NCBI GenBank assembly: GCA_001632425.1
Contig: KV425553.1
Coordinates: 785,498 to 849,497, forward strand
Direction: 5' to 3'
Origin: Neolentinus lepideus HHB14362 ss-1
Lineage: Eukaryota; Basidiomycota; Agaricomycetes; Gloeophyllales; Gloeophyllaceae
DNA length: 64,000 nucleotides
The notes beneath the pieces are model-generated. The model worked only from the letters and a program-made list of their open reading frames with translations, had not been told where the DNA came from and did not search any database. The translations under genes and the position numbers were made by a program. Shown here piece by piece: positions 47,706 through 60,352 of the stretch. Within the stretch, counting starts at the first letter, position 1, and each line of letters begins with the position of its first letter.

Positions 47706-49723
47706 TCAACACCTTACAACCGGCTTACTAACCCAGGGATTATAATCAAGATCCAGAATAACTTCTTCTCTACGACCGTCCACATGCCTTGCTGTAGGAC
47801 CGCCTTCATCCGGGGGGTTTGCTACTCCGACAGATGCTCTCGCCGCCGAGTCTACCACAGCGGAAAGTGACGTTGCGTCATCCTCTGCCATGGAAGACTC
47901 TTTACCACAGCCTTTGTCTGCTGCTATCGCGTCTATAGTGTCGACGACTTTGATCTCAAGTTGAATCAGCTTGCCTTCGCCGCACGGCATCGGGATATTC
48001 ACGATGCCCTCCTGGGGGGTCTGTGTAAGATAGGTACTAAGGACATGTTGTCGTGCAGTATCCCGGATGCTCAGGGCAGCAGGACTTTCATTTACGTCGA
48101 CAGAGTTAGCCGTGGTTTTCGCCTTTTGCAGGCATGAGAGGAACAAGTCCTGACTGTCTGGGGACTGCCAGTCACGCTCATTGACTGTATCCGTGCAAGC
48201 CTGTAAGGTTATCAGTGACTGTTGATGGAGAGAGTGGTATGGCCATACCAGATTAATGACAGTTTCGTGTACTTTTTCGTCATCCACGCTTGGGTCATGC
48301 TCTGTCGATCGATGCTGGAATACTATCATGTCAGTACGGGGAACACGGCTGCGATGATTGATAACCAACCTGCTCGTAGACGGTATCATTCTCGAAGGCT
48401 AAGTTGCAAGACTTGCACTTTGGATGCTTCTCCACCTGCATGTAGTGCTCGGGCAGATCCTCCTTATAGATTGGCCCAAGTTGTGGACACTGAGGACAGA
48501 TCTCTGCGGGATGAGAGCAGATCTTATGCTAGGGATAATGAGTCAGGACAGATATAGTCGACGTGATGCATGGGAAAGGTTATAGTTGCTACGCACCACG
48601 CGAAGGATCGCCTCGCTCGCAAAGCCCTTTAAACATCGATCGCAATTGGGATGATTGGTGCTCGACTGGAAGTGCGCGTCCAGTGCCTCGTACGTCGCGA
48701 AGTTCTGGTTACAGAGTATGCATATGGACTGATGGTCGGGGCTCATGTTACGATGCTAATGCAGATGTTCGCGACAATATCTTCAGCAGACCTGAGTTCC
48801 AGAGCGTATACCTACCTGAAAATAATGCATTTCCAGCTTGAATCCTCTGCCACAGCACTGGATATGCGCCTGAGAAGTGTTGAGGTGCTGGACGAGCGCT
48901 GCTTCGCTGGAGAACTTGCGAGATTTACATGCGGGGCCGGGACACAATACATTCTCTTCACCCCGATTGCTTGCCTCATTCAACGAACCGGAGGGAGTAG
49001 GTGATACAATCCTGGTCTGTTCAATCTGTACAATAGGTGGTGTGGCTGCGTCAGAAAGGTGAACATCCATTTGATGCTGAGCAAAGGGATCTCTGTCAGC
49101 CCCGTGCATTTGGAAAATTAGATGACAGACCTCGGCATATGCTGCACCATCTGCGAAACCAATGCGGCAAGTAATGCACGATGGATGTTTCGCAGAAGAA
49201 AAGTAATGCTTGTGGAGGTCCTCATCTTGGAACTTCTGACCAAGTTCCGGACACTGCGCGCAAGCGATCTTGGGATGGGCATATACTCGATGCTAGAAAC
49301 GCTAAGTTATCCGGTAGTTTGATATGATAAGGAAGTAGATTACTCACAGCTGTGAGCATTGCCGTGTCATAAAATCCCACTTTGCATTGCTTGCAGTTCT
49401 GATGTCTTTGAGCCGACTTGAAATGGTGCTCCAAGTCTTCGTACGTAACAAAGCGTGCATCACAAAGATCGCAGTATGGTGAGTGTTCTCTGCTACTCTT
49501 TCGGTGCTGTCATATTGTGAGTAGTCTGCTCCAAACCCCATCCGTCGTGATTCATGAGGATGGACAGACTCACTTGCTTATAAGCAACTTCATCTTTGAA
49601 GGCCTTCTTACAGGGTTTGCAATGGAAATGAAGGGGTGAATTTAGGACATGATAATTGAGCTGATACTTGTTGCTGAAAGGCCTGCCCGAGCAAGCCGGG
49701 CCACCGCAAGTAAGAGACGGCAT
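47706..49723 (-). CDS. Protein with internally duplicated double zinc-finger modules
   Basis: Read from the ATG at 49723 (MPSLTCGGPAC) through about seven exons to the TGA at 47706; an upstream exon is possible. Six modules follow one another. Each has a CxxC...H...H finger directly followed by a second CxxC...H finger, for example CDLCDARF ... HQNCKQCKVGF. Modules 1-3 (CGGPAC, CDLC, CAQCPELG) match modules 4-6 (CPGPAC, CILC, CPQCPQLG) in order, with exon borders falling at the same module ends, usually just before an HR/H codon. The C-terminal ~220 residues lack fingers and are Ser/Asp-rich. The type recalls agaricomycete C2H2 proteins of unknown role; nucleic-acid binding is likely. Confidence 0.75.
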
Positions 49724-50591
49724 AGTAGATGAGAGTCTGTTTGTGAAACCAGAGGCGGGAATGAGATGTTCTGTCAATTAGCTACTGTACTTCGACCAAT
49801 GATAAAGGAACACGAGGACCAAGCATGCACCACCGACTCAATACCAATTAAGATGATCCACCGAGATTGAATTGACCAACGTGGACCCAGAATTAGAATT
49901 CAGGTATCAGACGAACCAAAAAGAGAATGTATGGATAGAAGTACTGACTAATATGGACATCAATTCTGGAGTTGATATTCAGATGGAAGGAAAGGCGTAC
50001 TAGTGCTTTGCGATTGAAGAGGAACTACTTTGTGTTCGGAAATGCAATGAGCGCATGGGTCTCTACTCCAGAGGCGTCAGCCTCTTGCCGCAATCATATA
50101 TCGACAATGACAGAGCCAGTACGTGTGACAGGGCGTAGAGACGTAACTCAAGGGCCTCATGATTTTCTGCAAAGTCCTGCGCGATCCGGGTCTGGCGGAC
50201 GCTATGATCTCCATCAAGGATAATTGTCTACCTGATGCTGTTGATCAGGGTTATATCCTTTGGAACGAGCCTCCAGCAGAGAACAAGACAATGTGTAGCA
50301 TGATACGCAGAGCTTGAACGTGTCCGTCGTTGCGCCGATAATTGGAATTTAGGGAAATGCCAAGCTTGACGTAGAGTGCAACACGAGCTGCATTTGCTTC
50401 ACAGGGTTTGACAGTGCGAGTTATTTGTTATGTCCTCCAGCGCGAGTGCAGAACTCAGAAGACCGAGTGATATCCACCGCCAAAGCGTCCGAACTTGGTT
50501 GTGGCGTCCAGTAACATTCCGCCATCAAAATTTCAAATCCCAGATCCATGAAAGATTGCGTTTCCGTCGCGTCCAAGTCCTCTTTCCCGTC
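49724..50591. other. Divergent spacer between the zinc-finger gene and RRP41
   Basis: No recognised gene. Short frames at 49972-50223 and 50430-50702 are not conserved; the second overlaps the true RRP41 start in another frame. Confidence 0.4.
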
Positions 50592-51552
50592 ATGGTACGT
50601 CCCTCTTGTCCTTGTTCCTCAACTTACACTAACTTACACTCAGAAATCATAACTACAGGCCTCCCGTATAGAAATCCTCAACGACGGTGGCTTCCGCTCT
50701 GACGGCCGCAAGCAATATGAACTACGCGACATCTCCTTTGACCTCTCACCACAGAGTTCCGCGGACGGATCTGCGTCAGTTTCTCATGGCCTGACACAGG
50801 TCGTAGTATCCGTTTTTGGTCCGAGGGAGGCGAAGATGCGGAGAGAGACGATACATGACCGGGCCAATATCAATGTGGAAGTGAATGTGGCCCCGTTTAG
50901 TGCGGGGGAGAGGAGAAGAAGGGGGAGAGGAGATAAGTAAGTTCGTGTTCCGTTTATATTTTGAACTCTCTCGCCATGCATTTTGATAGGGTAGTGGGCT
51001 GATCTTGGATTATGTGTGTACAGGCGAATACTCGAATTTGGGTCTATAATAAAGTCTACCTTTGAACCCGTTATTCAAACTTCACTCTACCCCCGTTCGC
51101 AAATCGACATCTATGTGCAAATTCTGCAACAAGATGGCGGGGTGCTGCAAGCTTGCGTCAATGCTACCACTCTGGCACTCGCCTCCGCAGGCATCCCTCT
51201 CCTCGACTTTGTCTGCGCGGTCACCGGCGGCGTGCACTCGACCTCACCGTTACTTGACCTCACCACGCTGGAGGAGAACGACGTGCCGCATGTCACTGTT
51301 GCTGTGATGCCTCGGACGGGCAAGGTGACACTTGTGACGATGGAGACGAGGTTGCATGTGGACCGGTTTGAGGAGATTTTTAGGCTCGCGTGTGAGGCGG
51401 GGAAGGTACTTCATAAGGAGATGAGGGCGGCGGTGAGGGAGAGGACGGGTGTGCTGGTGGCTGCTATAGGAGCTGCACCGAGAGGAACTAGTGCGGGTAT
51501 GGATGCAGGTGACAGAGACGTTGTGATGGATGAGAGAATAGATGATTATTAA
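50592..51552 (+). CDS. RRP41: Exosome core subunit RRP41/Ski6 (RNase PH fold)
   Basis: Exon 1 is only the ATG (50592-50594), directly followed by an intron (50595-50658). Exon 2 is 50659-50936 and exon 3 51024-51552, giving 269 residues. The protein opens MASRIEILNDGGFRSDGRKQYELRD, the conserved RRP41 start, which fixes the odd start exon. Other signature parts are HGLTQVVVSVFGPREA, DRANINVEVNVAPFS, YPRSQIDIYVQILQQDGG, and ACVNATTLALASAGIPLLDFV. RRP41 is one of six RNase-PH-like ring subunits of the exosome, which processes and degrades RNA 3'-5' in nucleus and cytoplasm. The C-terminus past RTGVLVAAIG is a short acidic extension. Confidence 0.92.
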
Positions 51553-51667
51553 CGGCTTCGAGGAATCTTCCATGGTCCTATTTCCGATGCAATGCTTTTT
51601 CAAGTAGGCATATTGTATTCTTAGTATTGCTACAGCAGAATAGTGCTACAATATCCTGCAAACAAGC

Positions 51668-52592
<925 letters not shown>

Positions 52593-52765
52593 AGCTGTGC
52601 CGATGGATGAAAGAGAGAGTGCTGAAACGGCCGCGGTGGTGTCACGTGGGCCCGAACGTCATGGACTATCAGCCGTTCCGAGTTCTGCCTTGCTCTCCCA
52701 CAAAAGTTTCCTCTCGACCTTCACCATCGCTGACCTCCTCGTCTTCGCCGGCGTCGACAACGACC
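52593..52765. promoter_or_regulatory. Bidirectional promoter between TRM8 and citrate synthase
   Basis: 173 bases separate the divergent ATGs. No TATA box is apparent. Confidence 0.45.
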
Positions 52766-54651
52766 ATGTTCCGTTCTGCCGTTAAACAAGTCAGTCGCAA
52801 GCGTCATATCAGTCTGCGCATACTTATTCTTGTATTCATTCAGTCGCGCGTGACGCGGGCCGCGTTTTCCTCGGCCAACTTCTCCTCTACTGCCTCGAAG
52901 AACTCCGCCCTCAAGGAGAGGCTTTCCCAGCTGATCCCAGCTGAAATTGAGAACGTACGTCTGTCCCTTGATTCGGTCTTCATAGTTATATTTACGCCGA
53001 GTCATCAGGTCAAGGCAATTCGCGCGGAACATGGCAAGAAGTCTTTCGGGCCTGTGCTCGTAGACCAGCTTTATGGGTGTGTTCTTATATCTCCTCCTTG
53101 GTGTGTCTGGACTGACATGCACGTTTCATTCCAGAGGCATGCGAGGCCTTCCGGCCCTGATCTGGGACGGCTCGGTCCTCGACCCAGGTCTGTCACGTGC
53201 TCGGGTAGCTTTTCGATGTCACTTTTAACTTTTTGCCTTTAGAGGAGGGTATTCGCTTCCGTGGCAAGACCATTCCTGAGTGCCAAGCAGAACTCCCAAA
53301 GGCCCCTGGCGGGTCAGAACCCCTCCCCGAAGCTCTTTTCTGGCTTCTCGTTACGGGGGAGGTCCCAACACAGGAGCAGGTCCAGGAGCTTTCCAAGGAC
53401 TGGGCCGCTCGGTCTGCCATCCCCTCCTTCGTTGAGGAGCTTATTGACAGATGTCCTCCTACCCTCCACCCCATGAGCCAATTCAGTTTGGCTGTTACCG
53501 CCGTAAGCACGCACCACTGTCTCTTCCCGATAACAAGTTACCTAGCCTTTGAAATATAGTTGAACCATGACTCCGCATTTGCCAAGGCATATGCCAATGG
53601 TATTTCCAAGAAGGAATACTGGGGGCCGGTCTTTGAGGACTCCATGGACCTGTATGTCTCTGGTACTTCGCGTGTACGGTGTAAATATTCATAATTTCTG
53701 CATTCAGGATTGCCAAGCTCCCCACCATTGCGGGTCGCATCTACCAGAATGTCTACGGCCAGGGCAAGCTTCCTGCTATTGACCCCACTAAGGACTACGC
53801 TTACAACCTGTCCACCCTCCTTGGCTTTGGTGACAACCAGTCCTTCATTGAGCTTATGAGGCTCTACATTGTCATTCACAGGTGAGATGATTGGGTAGCA
53901 ATGATGCTCAGGCATGATCTCACGATAGTGTATAGTGACCACGAGGGTGGCAACGTGTCTGCCCACACTGGCAAGCTTGTCGGCTCTGCTCTTTCAGATC
54001 CTTTCCTCTCGTTCGCTGCCGCGCTTAACGGTCTCGCTGGTCCTCTGCACGGGCTTGCTAACCAGGAGGTGTTGGTCTGGTTGACTAAGATGCAGGCTAA
54101 GATTGGCAAAGACGCTAGTGATGAGGCTGTCAAGCAGTACGTCTGGGACACCCTCAAGGGCGGCCAAGTCGTTCCTGGATACGGCCACGCTGTTCTCAGA
54201 AAGACCGACCCTCGTTATATGGCTCAGCGGGAGTTCGCTTTGAAGCACCTCCCTAATGACCCGATGTTCAAGCTTGTCGGCCAGATCTACAACATTGTTC
54301 CTGGTGTTCTGTTGGAGGTAAATCCCTGGCGTCGATGATATTTTTCTGCTGTGTCCTGATGCAGCGTGTGTAGGCTGGCAAGGCGAAGAACCCCTGGCCC
54401 AACGTCGATGCTCACTCTGGTGTTCTCCTGACCTACTACGGTCTCGACCAGATGCAGTTCTATACTGTCCTCTTCGGTATCTCGCGTGCCTTCGGTGTTG
54501 CCGCTCAGTTGATTTGGGACCGTGCCCTTGGTGCTCGTAAGTATCCTCCCTTCATCTTCATCTGCACATTGCTTATATGATTACAGCTCTCGAGCGTCCC
54601 AAGTCTTACTCGAGCGCACACATCCAGAAGCTGTTCGCTGGCAAAAATTAA
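52766..54651 (+). CDS. CIT1: Mitochondrial citrate synthase
   Basis: Exon 1 encodes MFRSAVKQ; the joined start ([15 protein letters not shown]) is an Arg/Ser-rich mitochondrial presequence. The mature enzyme shows [41 protein letters not shown], and the three catalytic regions: [11 protein letters not shown] (His), [13 protein letters not shown] (His) and [11 protein letters not shown] (Asp). It ends FAGKN at the TAA 54649-54651. It condenses acetyl-CoA and oxaloacetate to citrate, the first step of the TCA cycle. Nine or so exons are split by introns of 50-60 bases; the last two exons encode the C-terminus from [10 protein letters not shown]. No peroxisomal SKL signal is present, supporting the mitochondrial form. 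Confidence 0.94.
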
Positions 54652-54866
54652 GAAGGCTGATACGGCCATCATAGAGGGTTTTAGGATATTGTCTTACTTC
54701 AATAATCCTTCTAGTTCGTATTTGATTACCACACTAATGGATACGTTCTTGATGCGATTAACTACCTGTATATATGTTCTTACTTATATATCGCATGACT
54801 TCAACACCAGCATGACTTGAGAAATTCGCATTACATAACGCGCTTAACTTGCCACTTCCTACCTGT

Positions 54867-55724
54867 ATGTCGAGTGTACGAGCGCTGCTGAAAGCGAAAA
54901 GACAAGAGGCTCGTGTCTCCCATCCACTTGCATCGTATAACGCGTCGGGTCAACTGAAGTGTATTGCATGCGGCAGCATCGTCAAGTACGCGTCTGCTTG
55001 GGATGGGCACATCGGGAGCAAGGCGCATCGAACGAATGTGGCGAAGCTAAGAGAGGCAGAGAGGTTGAAGGAGGAACAACGGCTACGAGAGGAGGAAGAG
55101 AGGGCTAGTGGGAAAAGGAAGGCTGAAGAGGATGAAGATGAAGAGAGCGGGACGGAGACGAAGAAGAGGAGGTTGGATGAGGAGGGAGACGATGAAATGG
55201 GCTCGCCTGAGCCGTCGACGAAACCAAGGAAGAACGGGTTCCCTACCGACTTCTTCTCAGACCCTAGCCGAGCACCGGTCCTCGACGAGGATGAGGAAGA
55301 CAACGACGACGAGCGCCCCCCCGCTGCACCGCAGACTACAATAGACCCTGAGTGGGAGGCGTTCCAGAAGACGGTGCTCGCTGCCCCAGACCCACAAGCT
55401 GACTTACGGGAGCGCTTCGAAAACGCAACTATCATTGCTGAGCCCGAGCCTGCGCCCGACGTTCTGGCAGGGTTCCCGCCACTCGCTGGGCAGCAGGTGG
55501 AGGCCCAGGCGGAGGCCGTGGTGGTGGATGAGGACGCGTTAAGGAAGAGAAGAGAGATTGAGGACCGGGAGATTATCATGGATCGTTTATTGGACGAGGA
55601 GAGAGCGCAGGAGGAGGCGGATGAAAGGGTAAACACGCTAAAGATACGTTTGAAGGCGATCAGGAAGAGAAGAGAGACCGTGAAGGCTGCAAAAGCCACT
55701 AAAGCTCCAAAAGCAGGGAAGTAA
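54867..55724 (+). CDS. ZNF830/CCDC16-like C2H2 zinc-finger protein
   Basis: A single exon of 285 codons starting MSSVRALLKAKRQEARVSHP. One matrin-like finger (CIACGSIVKYASAWDGHIGSKAH) lies at residues ~32-54. It is followed by long charged coiled-coil stretches, a segment GFPTDFFSD ... DPEWEAFQKTV typical of ZNF830 homologues, and a basic C-terminus (RLKAIRKRRE). Vertebrate ZNF830 acts in pre-mRNA splicing and DNA-damage response; the fungal role is inferred. The in-frame TTG at 54849 is not needed. Downstream it converges with COX10, with 120 bases between the stops. Confidence 0.85.
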   Translation: MSSVRALLKAKRQEARVSHPLASYNASGQLKCIACGSIVKYASAWDGHIGSKAHRTNVAKLREAERLKEEQRLREEEERASGKRKAEEDEDEESGTETKKRRLDEEGDDEMGSPEPSTKPRKNGFPTDFFSDPSRAPVLDEDEEDNDDERPPAAPQTTIDPEWEAFQKTVLAAPDPQADLRERFENATIIAEPEPAPDVLAGFPPLAGQQVEAQAEAVVVDEDALRKRREIEDREIIMDRLLDEERAQEEADERVNTLKIRLKAIRKRRETVKAAKATKAPKAGK

Positions 55725-55844
55725 GCTGGAGGCTCCGGGCATCCTTCGTGCGTGCTATTGTGTATTATATTTATTTAGATACATCTGTGATTCATTGGCT
55801 ACCAAACAGCTAACAATGCACGCGAGCAGGGGAAACCTCGACTT

Positions 55845-57176
55845 TCACTGTGCAGTCTCAGACGAAGTTCTGCTAATGACATGTGCATCCTCCTTGTTCT
55901 CACTCTTCTCGAAGCCAAACCATTCTGCCCAGTTCATGCCTCGCTTATGTACCATCATCAAACCAAGAATTGCAGGTAGGTACCACAAGCAGTGGTGCCA
56001 CATCGCCCTTGCCTCCTTGTCACCAGTGCGTTTGTAGAAATGCCATGCTATGCGCACACCGATGAGGTTGGGAACCAGACTCGTGAGCGCGAATGTCCAT
56101 GTCGTGAGGCCGGAAAGTGGCGTGAGGACGGAGCAGACACCGGTAAGCAGGAGAGCGTGTCTGAGAGTGACTAGCGCGTTCTTCTTAGGGTCCGTCACGC
56201 AGAGCATTTGATACCCTGCTTTAGCGTATGAATCGCGGAGGAGGTGGGATAGCGGGTTGAAGTGGGGGAACTGCCAGCAAAAGAGAAGCATGAAGAGGGA
56301 GAGGGCAGAGAGGGGATTGTCAACTAATGCGATGTCGAGTGTTGCGGGATCGACGGAAGAGAGGAATGATGGTAAGAACAGTGTCATAGGGGCCTCGGAA
56401 GATGGGAGCAACTGGCCGCCAACAGCCGTCCAGCCCATTACAGGCGGTATTGCGCCTACGACAGAGCCGACCCACGTATTAACGACGGTTCTCCGCTTCA
56501 TCCATGTATAAACACCTGCATATAAGAAGATATTTGCGGCCCCTAGGATTGCGGTTGTTGGATTGACCATGGTCCAAAGGATAGCTGGTCCCCCCAAACC
56601 CGTCGCTAATGCGAACCCACCGGCATGGAGAGGACTGATTGCTCTCCGCACAAGGGGTCTATTTCGCGTACGCGACATCTGTGCGTCAAACGGCACCTCT
56701 TGCATTTGATTGAGAGTGTTCGCCGCAGCAGAACAAAGAGCCGTCCCCACAGCTGTGGCGAGAAGTACGGGCACAGAGGTCGGTAGTGGGGACATGGCCA
56801 CTCCTGACATCGCTGTAAGCACAACTAGGATGCTCAGTCGTGACTTGGATAGCTGTGAGTATAATTTGAGCGTTTTCGACAGTGAAAGAGCCTCTGTTGG
56901 TCGGTACTCAGAGAGCGGTGCTGTATGAGGGGCATAGGCCAAAGATGAAGCTGCTGGTATTGACTGTGAACGCAGGGTGATGCTGGGTGGGTGCACTGTG
57001 ATGGATGGCAAGGTCTTCCATTGGTCGTTATGGAAGAAAAACGAAGTGAAAGCCGGTGCTTTTGCGCGAGATAAGGTGGACAGTCTCCGCGAGGATGCCC
57101 GTCCAGAGTGTGATAACGTTGCTTGTGTTCGAGCATGACATGATTGGCAGAGAGGAAAGTGCAACCTCGCAGTCAT
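55845..57176 (-). CDS. COX10: Protoheme IX farnesyltransferase (heme O synthase), mitochondrial
   Basis: An intronless gene of 443 residues, unusual among these intron-rich neighbours. The first ~60 residues are Arg/Ser/His-rich (mitochondrial presequence). The catalytic core has NTLNQMQEVPFDAQMSRTRNRPLV, the Asp/Glu-rich prenyl-diphosphate-binding loop of the UbiA superfamily, and about seven to eight membrane segments (LSILVVLTAMSGVA, AILWTMV, LSLFMLLFCWQFPHF). The conserved WQFPHF and the following DSYAKAGYQML confirm the Cox10 branch. The enzyme farnesylates heme B to heme O in the inner membrane on the way to heme A of complex IV. It is divergent from the U1-70K gene (253 bases between ATGs). 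Confidence 0.93.
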   Translation of the reverse strand: MTARLHFPLCQSCHARTQATLSHSGRASSRRLSTLSRAKAPAFTSFFFHNDQWKTLPSITVHPPSITLRSQSIPAASSLAYAPHTAPLSEYRPTEALSLSKTLKLYSQLSKSRLSILVVLTAMSGVAMSPLPTSVPVLLATAVGTALCSAAANTLNQMQEVPFDAQMSRTRNRPLVRRAISPLHAGGFALATGLGGPAILWTMVNPTTAILGAANIFLYAGVYTWMKRRTVVNTWVGSVVGAIPPVMGWTAVGGQLLPSSEAPMTLFLPSFLSSVDPATLDIALVDNPLSALSLFMLLFCWQFPHFNPLSHLLRDSYAKAGYQMLCVTDPKKNALVTLRHALLLTGVCSVLTPLSGLTTWTFALTSLVPNLIGVRIAWHFYKRTGDKEARAMWHHCLWYLPAILGLMMVHKRGMNWAEWFGFEKSENKEDAHVISRTSSETAQ

Positions 57177-57429
57177 CTAAATGCAACTTCTTCAGCATTC
57201 GAGCTCTGTATAAGAGAGATTTTCATTCTACACCTTCAGTAGCAAGGCCCCTGCACGAAGAGACGCAAATACAAGTGTACCGACAGAGTAGTGCGGAGTT
57301 TGAAAACGCGCTTCACCGCTTGGCTTCGGCTTCCACCTGGCAATACTGACGACTCCCGTCAGGCCTACTAAAATTCTGTTCCTCTGACCACGACACTTTT
57401 GAAGGTGGTTGGACTTCTGCTTGCTCGCA
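57177..57429. promoter_or_regulatory. Bidirectional promoter between COX10 and U1-70K
   Basis: A 253-base spacer between divergent start codons. No distinct core element is seen. Confidence 0.4.
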
Positions 57430-58870
57430 ATGCCGGGAACACATCTTCTCCCACCCAACTTACTCAAGCTCTTTGCGCCACGGCCGCCTCTCCCGTATAC
57501 CCGTCCTTTAGACCGGGATATCAACAGAGTCCGCTCCAAGCATGTCTCCGGAGTCGGGCCTATTCTCGCGCAGCTGCAGGAGGACAAGACGACGGAGCTG
57601 ATGAATGCGGGTCAGGGCGACCGAGAAGGCATGGAGGAGGGTGAAGAGCCTACGTTTACGATAGCGGAGGAGATTAAAAGACAGATTAGGAGGGAGGAGC
57701 GGAAGAGGAGAAAGGCGGAGGAGTTCAAAGCGGCAAGTGCTGCATGTGCGTTCATCTCGTACTAAATTGTCCGCGTTGCTTTTGGTTGTGTTCTCAAACC
57801 GCGTTACTTGTCTCTTTTTAGACAAGCCTGCCGATGACACTGAGGCCGTTGGAGACCCCTACAAAACTCTATTCATTGCTCGGCTGGTGAGCAGTTTGCG
57901 TTCTACGTTACCGTGATACTGATCCTTCGTTTATAGCACAAAAGTGCTACTGAGAGCGATCTCAGGCGTGAGTTCGAGACCTTCGGCACAATAGAACGAG
58001 TAAGGATTGTGCGAGACAAGAAAGGCCGGAGTCGGGGCTATGCATTCATCGTCTATGAGCGTGAACGAGATATGAAAGGTTTATTCGTCTCCATTTTGCT
58101 CGAATTTCATTGCTAAAGTATTTGTCTGCTCTTTTCACATTTACACAGCGGCCTATAAGGATTCAGACGGTCTCCAAATCATGGGTAAACGTATTCTTGT
58201 AGACGTGGAACGAGGGCGGACGGTGCGCGGCTGGAAGCCTCGACGACTAGGTGGGGGTCTGGGAGGCCGCGTGAAGCCCGAGCCCGCAGGCGTCTTCGTT
58301 GGTCCTCCACCAAGAGCAGGTGGTGGTGGTGGGTTCAGAGGTGGGTTTGGTGGTGGCGGTGGTGGTGGAAGAGGAGGGTTTGGCGACCGCGGTGGTGGGT
58401 TCAGAGGCCGAGGTGGTGGTGGTTTCGGTGGCGGGCGCGGAGGCGGGTTCCGAGGTGGAGGAAACTTTGGTGGTAGAGATGACTTTGGTGGAGGTGGTCA
58501 TAGAGGCGGGGGGATGGGAGGAAGGGGCGGGTTCAGGTACAGTTTTCTTTGGGTGCTGACATATTGTTCCACGTTTGACATCTATCACGTTACTAGGGGC
58601 AGGGGAGGCGGGATTGGTTATCAAGGCGGCGGTGGCTTTCACGATGGCCCGCCCAATGGTTTTGGTGGTCCTCCAGGTGGGCAAGGGAGTCCTGGAGGGT
58701 TTGGTGGCCCTCCTGGGGGTGGGTATAATGGCGGAGGCGGAGGCGGAGGCGGCCCTGGCTTCGGTGGTCCTCCCGGCGGAGGTTATGGCGGAGGTGGGTA
58801 CCGTGGGGATCTCAAGCGAGAAGGTCCCGGTGGATACGACGACAGGGATTCCAAGCGTCCAAGGTACTAG
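57430..58870 (+). CDS. SNRNP70: U1 small nuclear ribonucleoprotein 70 kDa protein
   Basis: Five exons (57430-57736, 57822-57886, 57937-58078, 58149-58536, 58597-58870) give 391 residues. The N-terminal U1-70K segment ([26 protein letters not shown]) precedes an RNA recognition motif with RNP2 LFIARL and RNP1 [26 protein letters not shown] is the conserved linker after the RRM. The C-terminus is almost purely Gly-rich with RGG, FGG and PPGG units instead of the RS/RE domain of animals. The protein binds U1 snRNA stem-loop I and defines 5' splice sites. An intron lies inside the Gly-rich part. The ATG at 57430 gives the family N-terminus [10 protein letters not shown]; an upstream in-frame ATG at 57409 is less likely. 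Confidence 0.93.
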
Positions 58871-60352
58871 GTATCTTCCTCGTCTCTGCAGGGTCGTTCG
58901 TACTGTGGAGCGTGTAAGTGACGGCTGTGGTTGCTGTGTTTATTCTCTCCGGATGTCTGTGCTATGCTGTTTATCTTTGTAGCTTTGTTTTCATTCCCGT
59001 GAGTATAGCGTAAGTATAGTCGCGCCTTCCTCTTGGTGCCCCAGGGCAACAAAAAGGCAAGTATAAAATGTATGTGGCACCCTCTCAGTACAGGTCTTTG
59101 TTTCAGCATTCCACGCGTCAGCAAGTACTCAGGTGCCGCAGGATTTGTTCGCTAACCTGCAGATGACGGACGCTGAAGGAGTAGTGTGGCACGGTGCATT
59201 GGCGTCGCGGGGAAGTAAGCAGGGTTAATGTTTCTTTGCAGATTGTGGCCGAGTTCGCCGTCAGATCAGCGGGACTGCACTAAGGCGGCGCGGGATCTGT
59301 GGCGTCTGTGAGTCCACGCACGTGGTGCCCGGGGGTCCATCACTGACTCTTATGTAATAGGAGCGCCGGGCTGCTATCGGCCGGCCGGGCGGGTGTTGCT
59401 AAGTCCATCACCAGAAGCACGGCTCACAAGCCACTCTACGCGCCACGCTAAACGCGGCTGTGGTCCGGTTCGTCAAGGTGCGCAAGCCCGTAAGTACTTG
59501 TTTGTATACCCAGCTGCGTGCAATACTATGTTTTTTGCCACATCCTTCCGTTCTCCCGCGACCCTGCCCTTTGGAATGCCGCGACAAACGTACCCGAACT
59601 AAAGGGCTTACGGTGATGTAAACGCCTAGCAGCGTGCCTGAACGAGAAGCAACTTTTGTTGAGATTGGGGGTCACAGATCTTATCTCAAGCAGTGCAGGT
59701 TTCACATTCACGTTGCACCAAACAACCGTAAGAATTAGGCTCGAGATGCCAGACCCATACAAGAGGATCGACATGAGATTTCTGTGTCCAAGGTTCTCTC
59801 CTTCTTGTCATCCTTCGTAATATTCGTCTCGCGCCCGGTCACAATCAACCAAGCCTTCCAGTTGCGCCGAAGATCACAACGTCCTATTAGTCGGTTTCCT
59901 TGGAACCCGCACCGAGTGCTCTTCTTCGGCCTAGCCCGTTATTTCGGTAAGTTTCTCTCCCTTGCTAAAGGCGCCGCATTTGCGTCGGAGATTGCTTCCG
60001 GGTCTCTTCCTCACCCATTGTTCACCTGTGTTGGTTCCCTTATCAGCCCGCCTCCTGGGCTTTGTCTCCACTGTCTGGAGCACCCCTTGCCCCGACGGCG
60101 TACATTCCTTTAACATTCCCTTCCTTTGTTCATTATTATCCGCTCGGCGGTTTCCAGTACTTTACTGGATCTACGCCTCGTGGACAGCTGGCCGTGCCGT
60201 ATCACATACGGCGAGCCTCCTGGTCCAATCTTCTTACCCGTGAAGCTTGTGTACTGGTTCTCTTGAGATCTAAGGCTATCTTAGGCATCTCGTCTGTGCT
60301 CGCAATCTAGAAGGTGCTGCCGTCATTGCACACAGATTGTAGCCATTGGACC
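58871..60352. other. Long spacer upstream of the homeodomain gene
   Basis: No recognised coding gene. The region is fairly GC-rich at 59250-59470 and pyrimidine-rich at 59790-60290, which could be a long leader or promoter region of the regulator downstream. Short frames there have no conserved features. Confidence 0.4.

Noticed and set aside
54950..55699. 249-codon minus-strand frame opposite the ZNF830-like gene
   Set aside because: Ser/Ala-rich antisense image of a charged coiled-coil region; the plus strand has a recognisable zinc finger.
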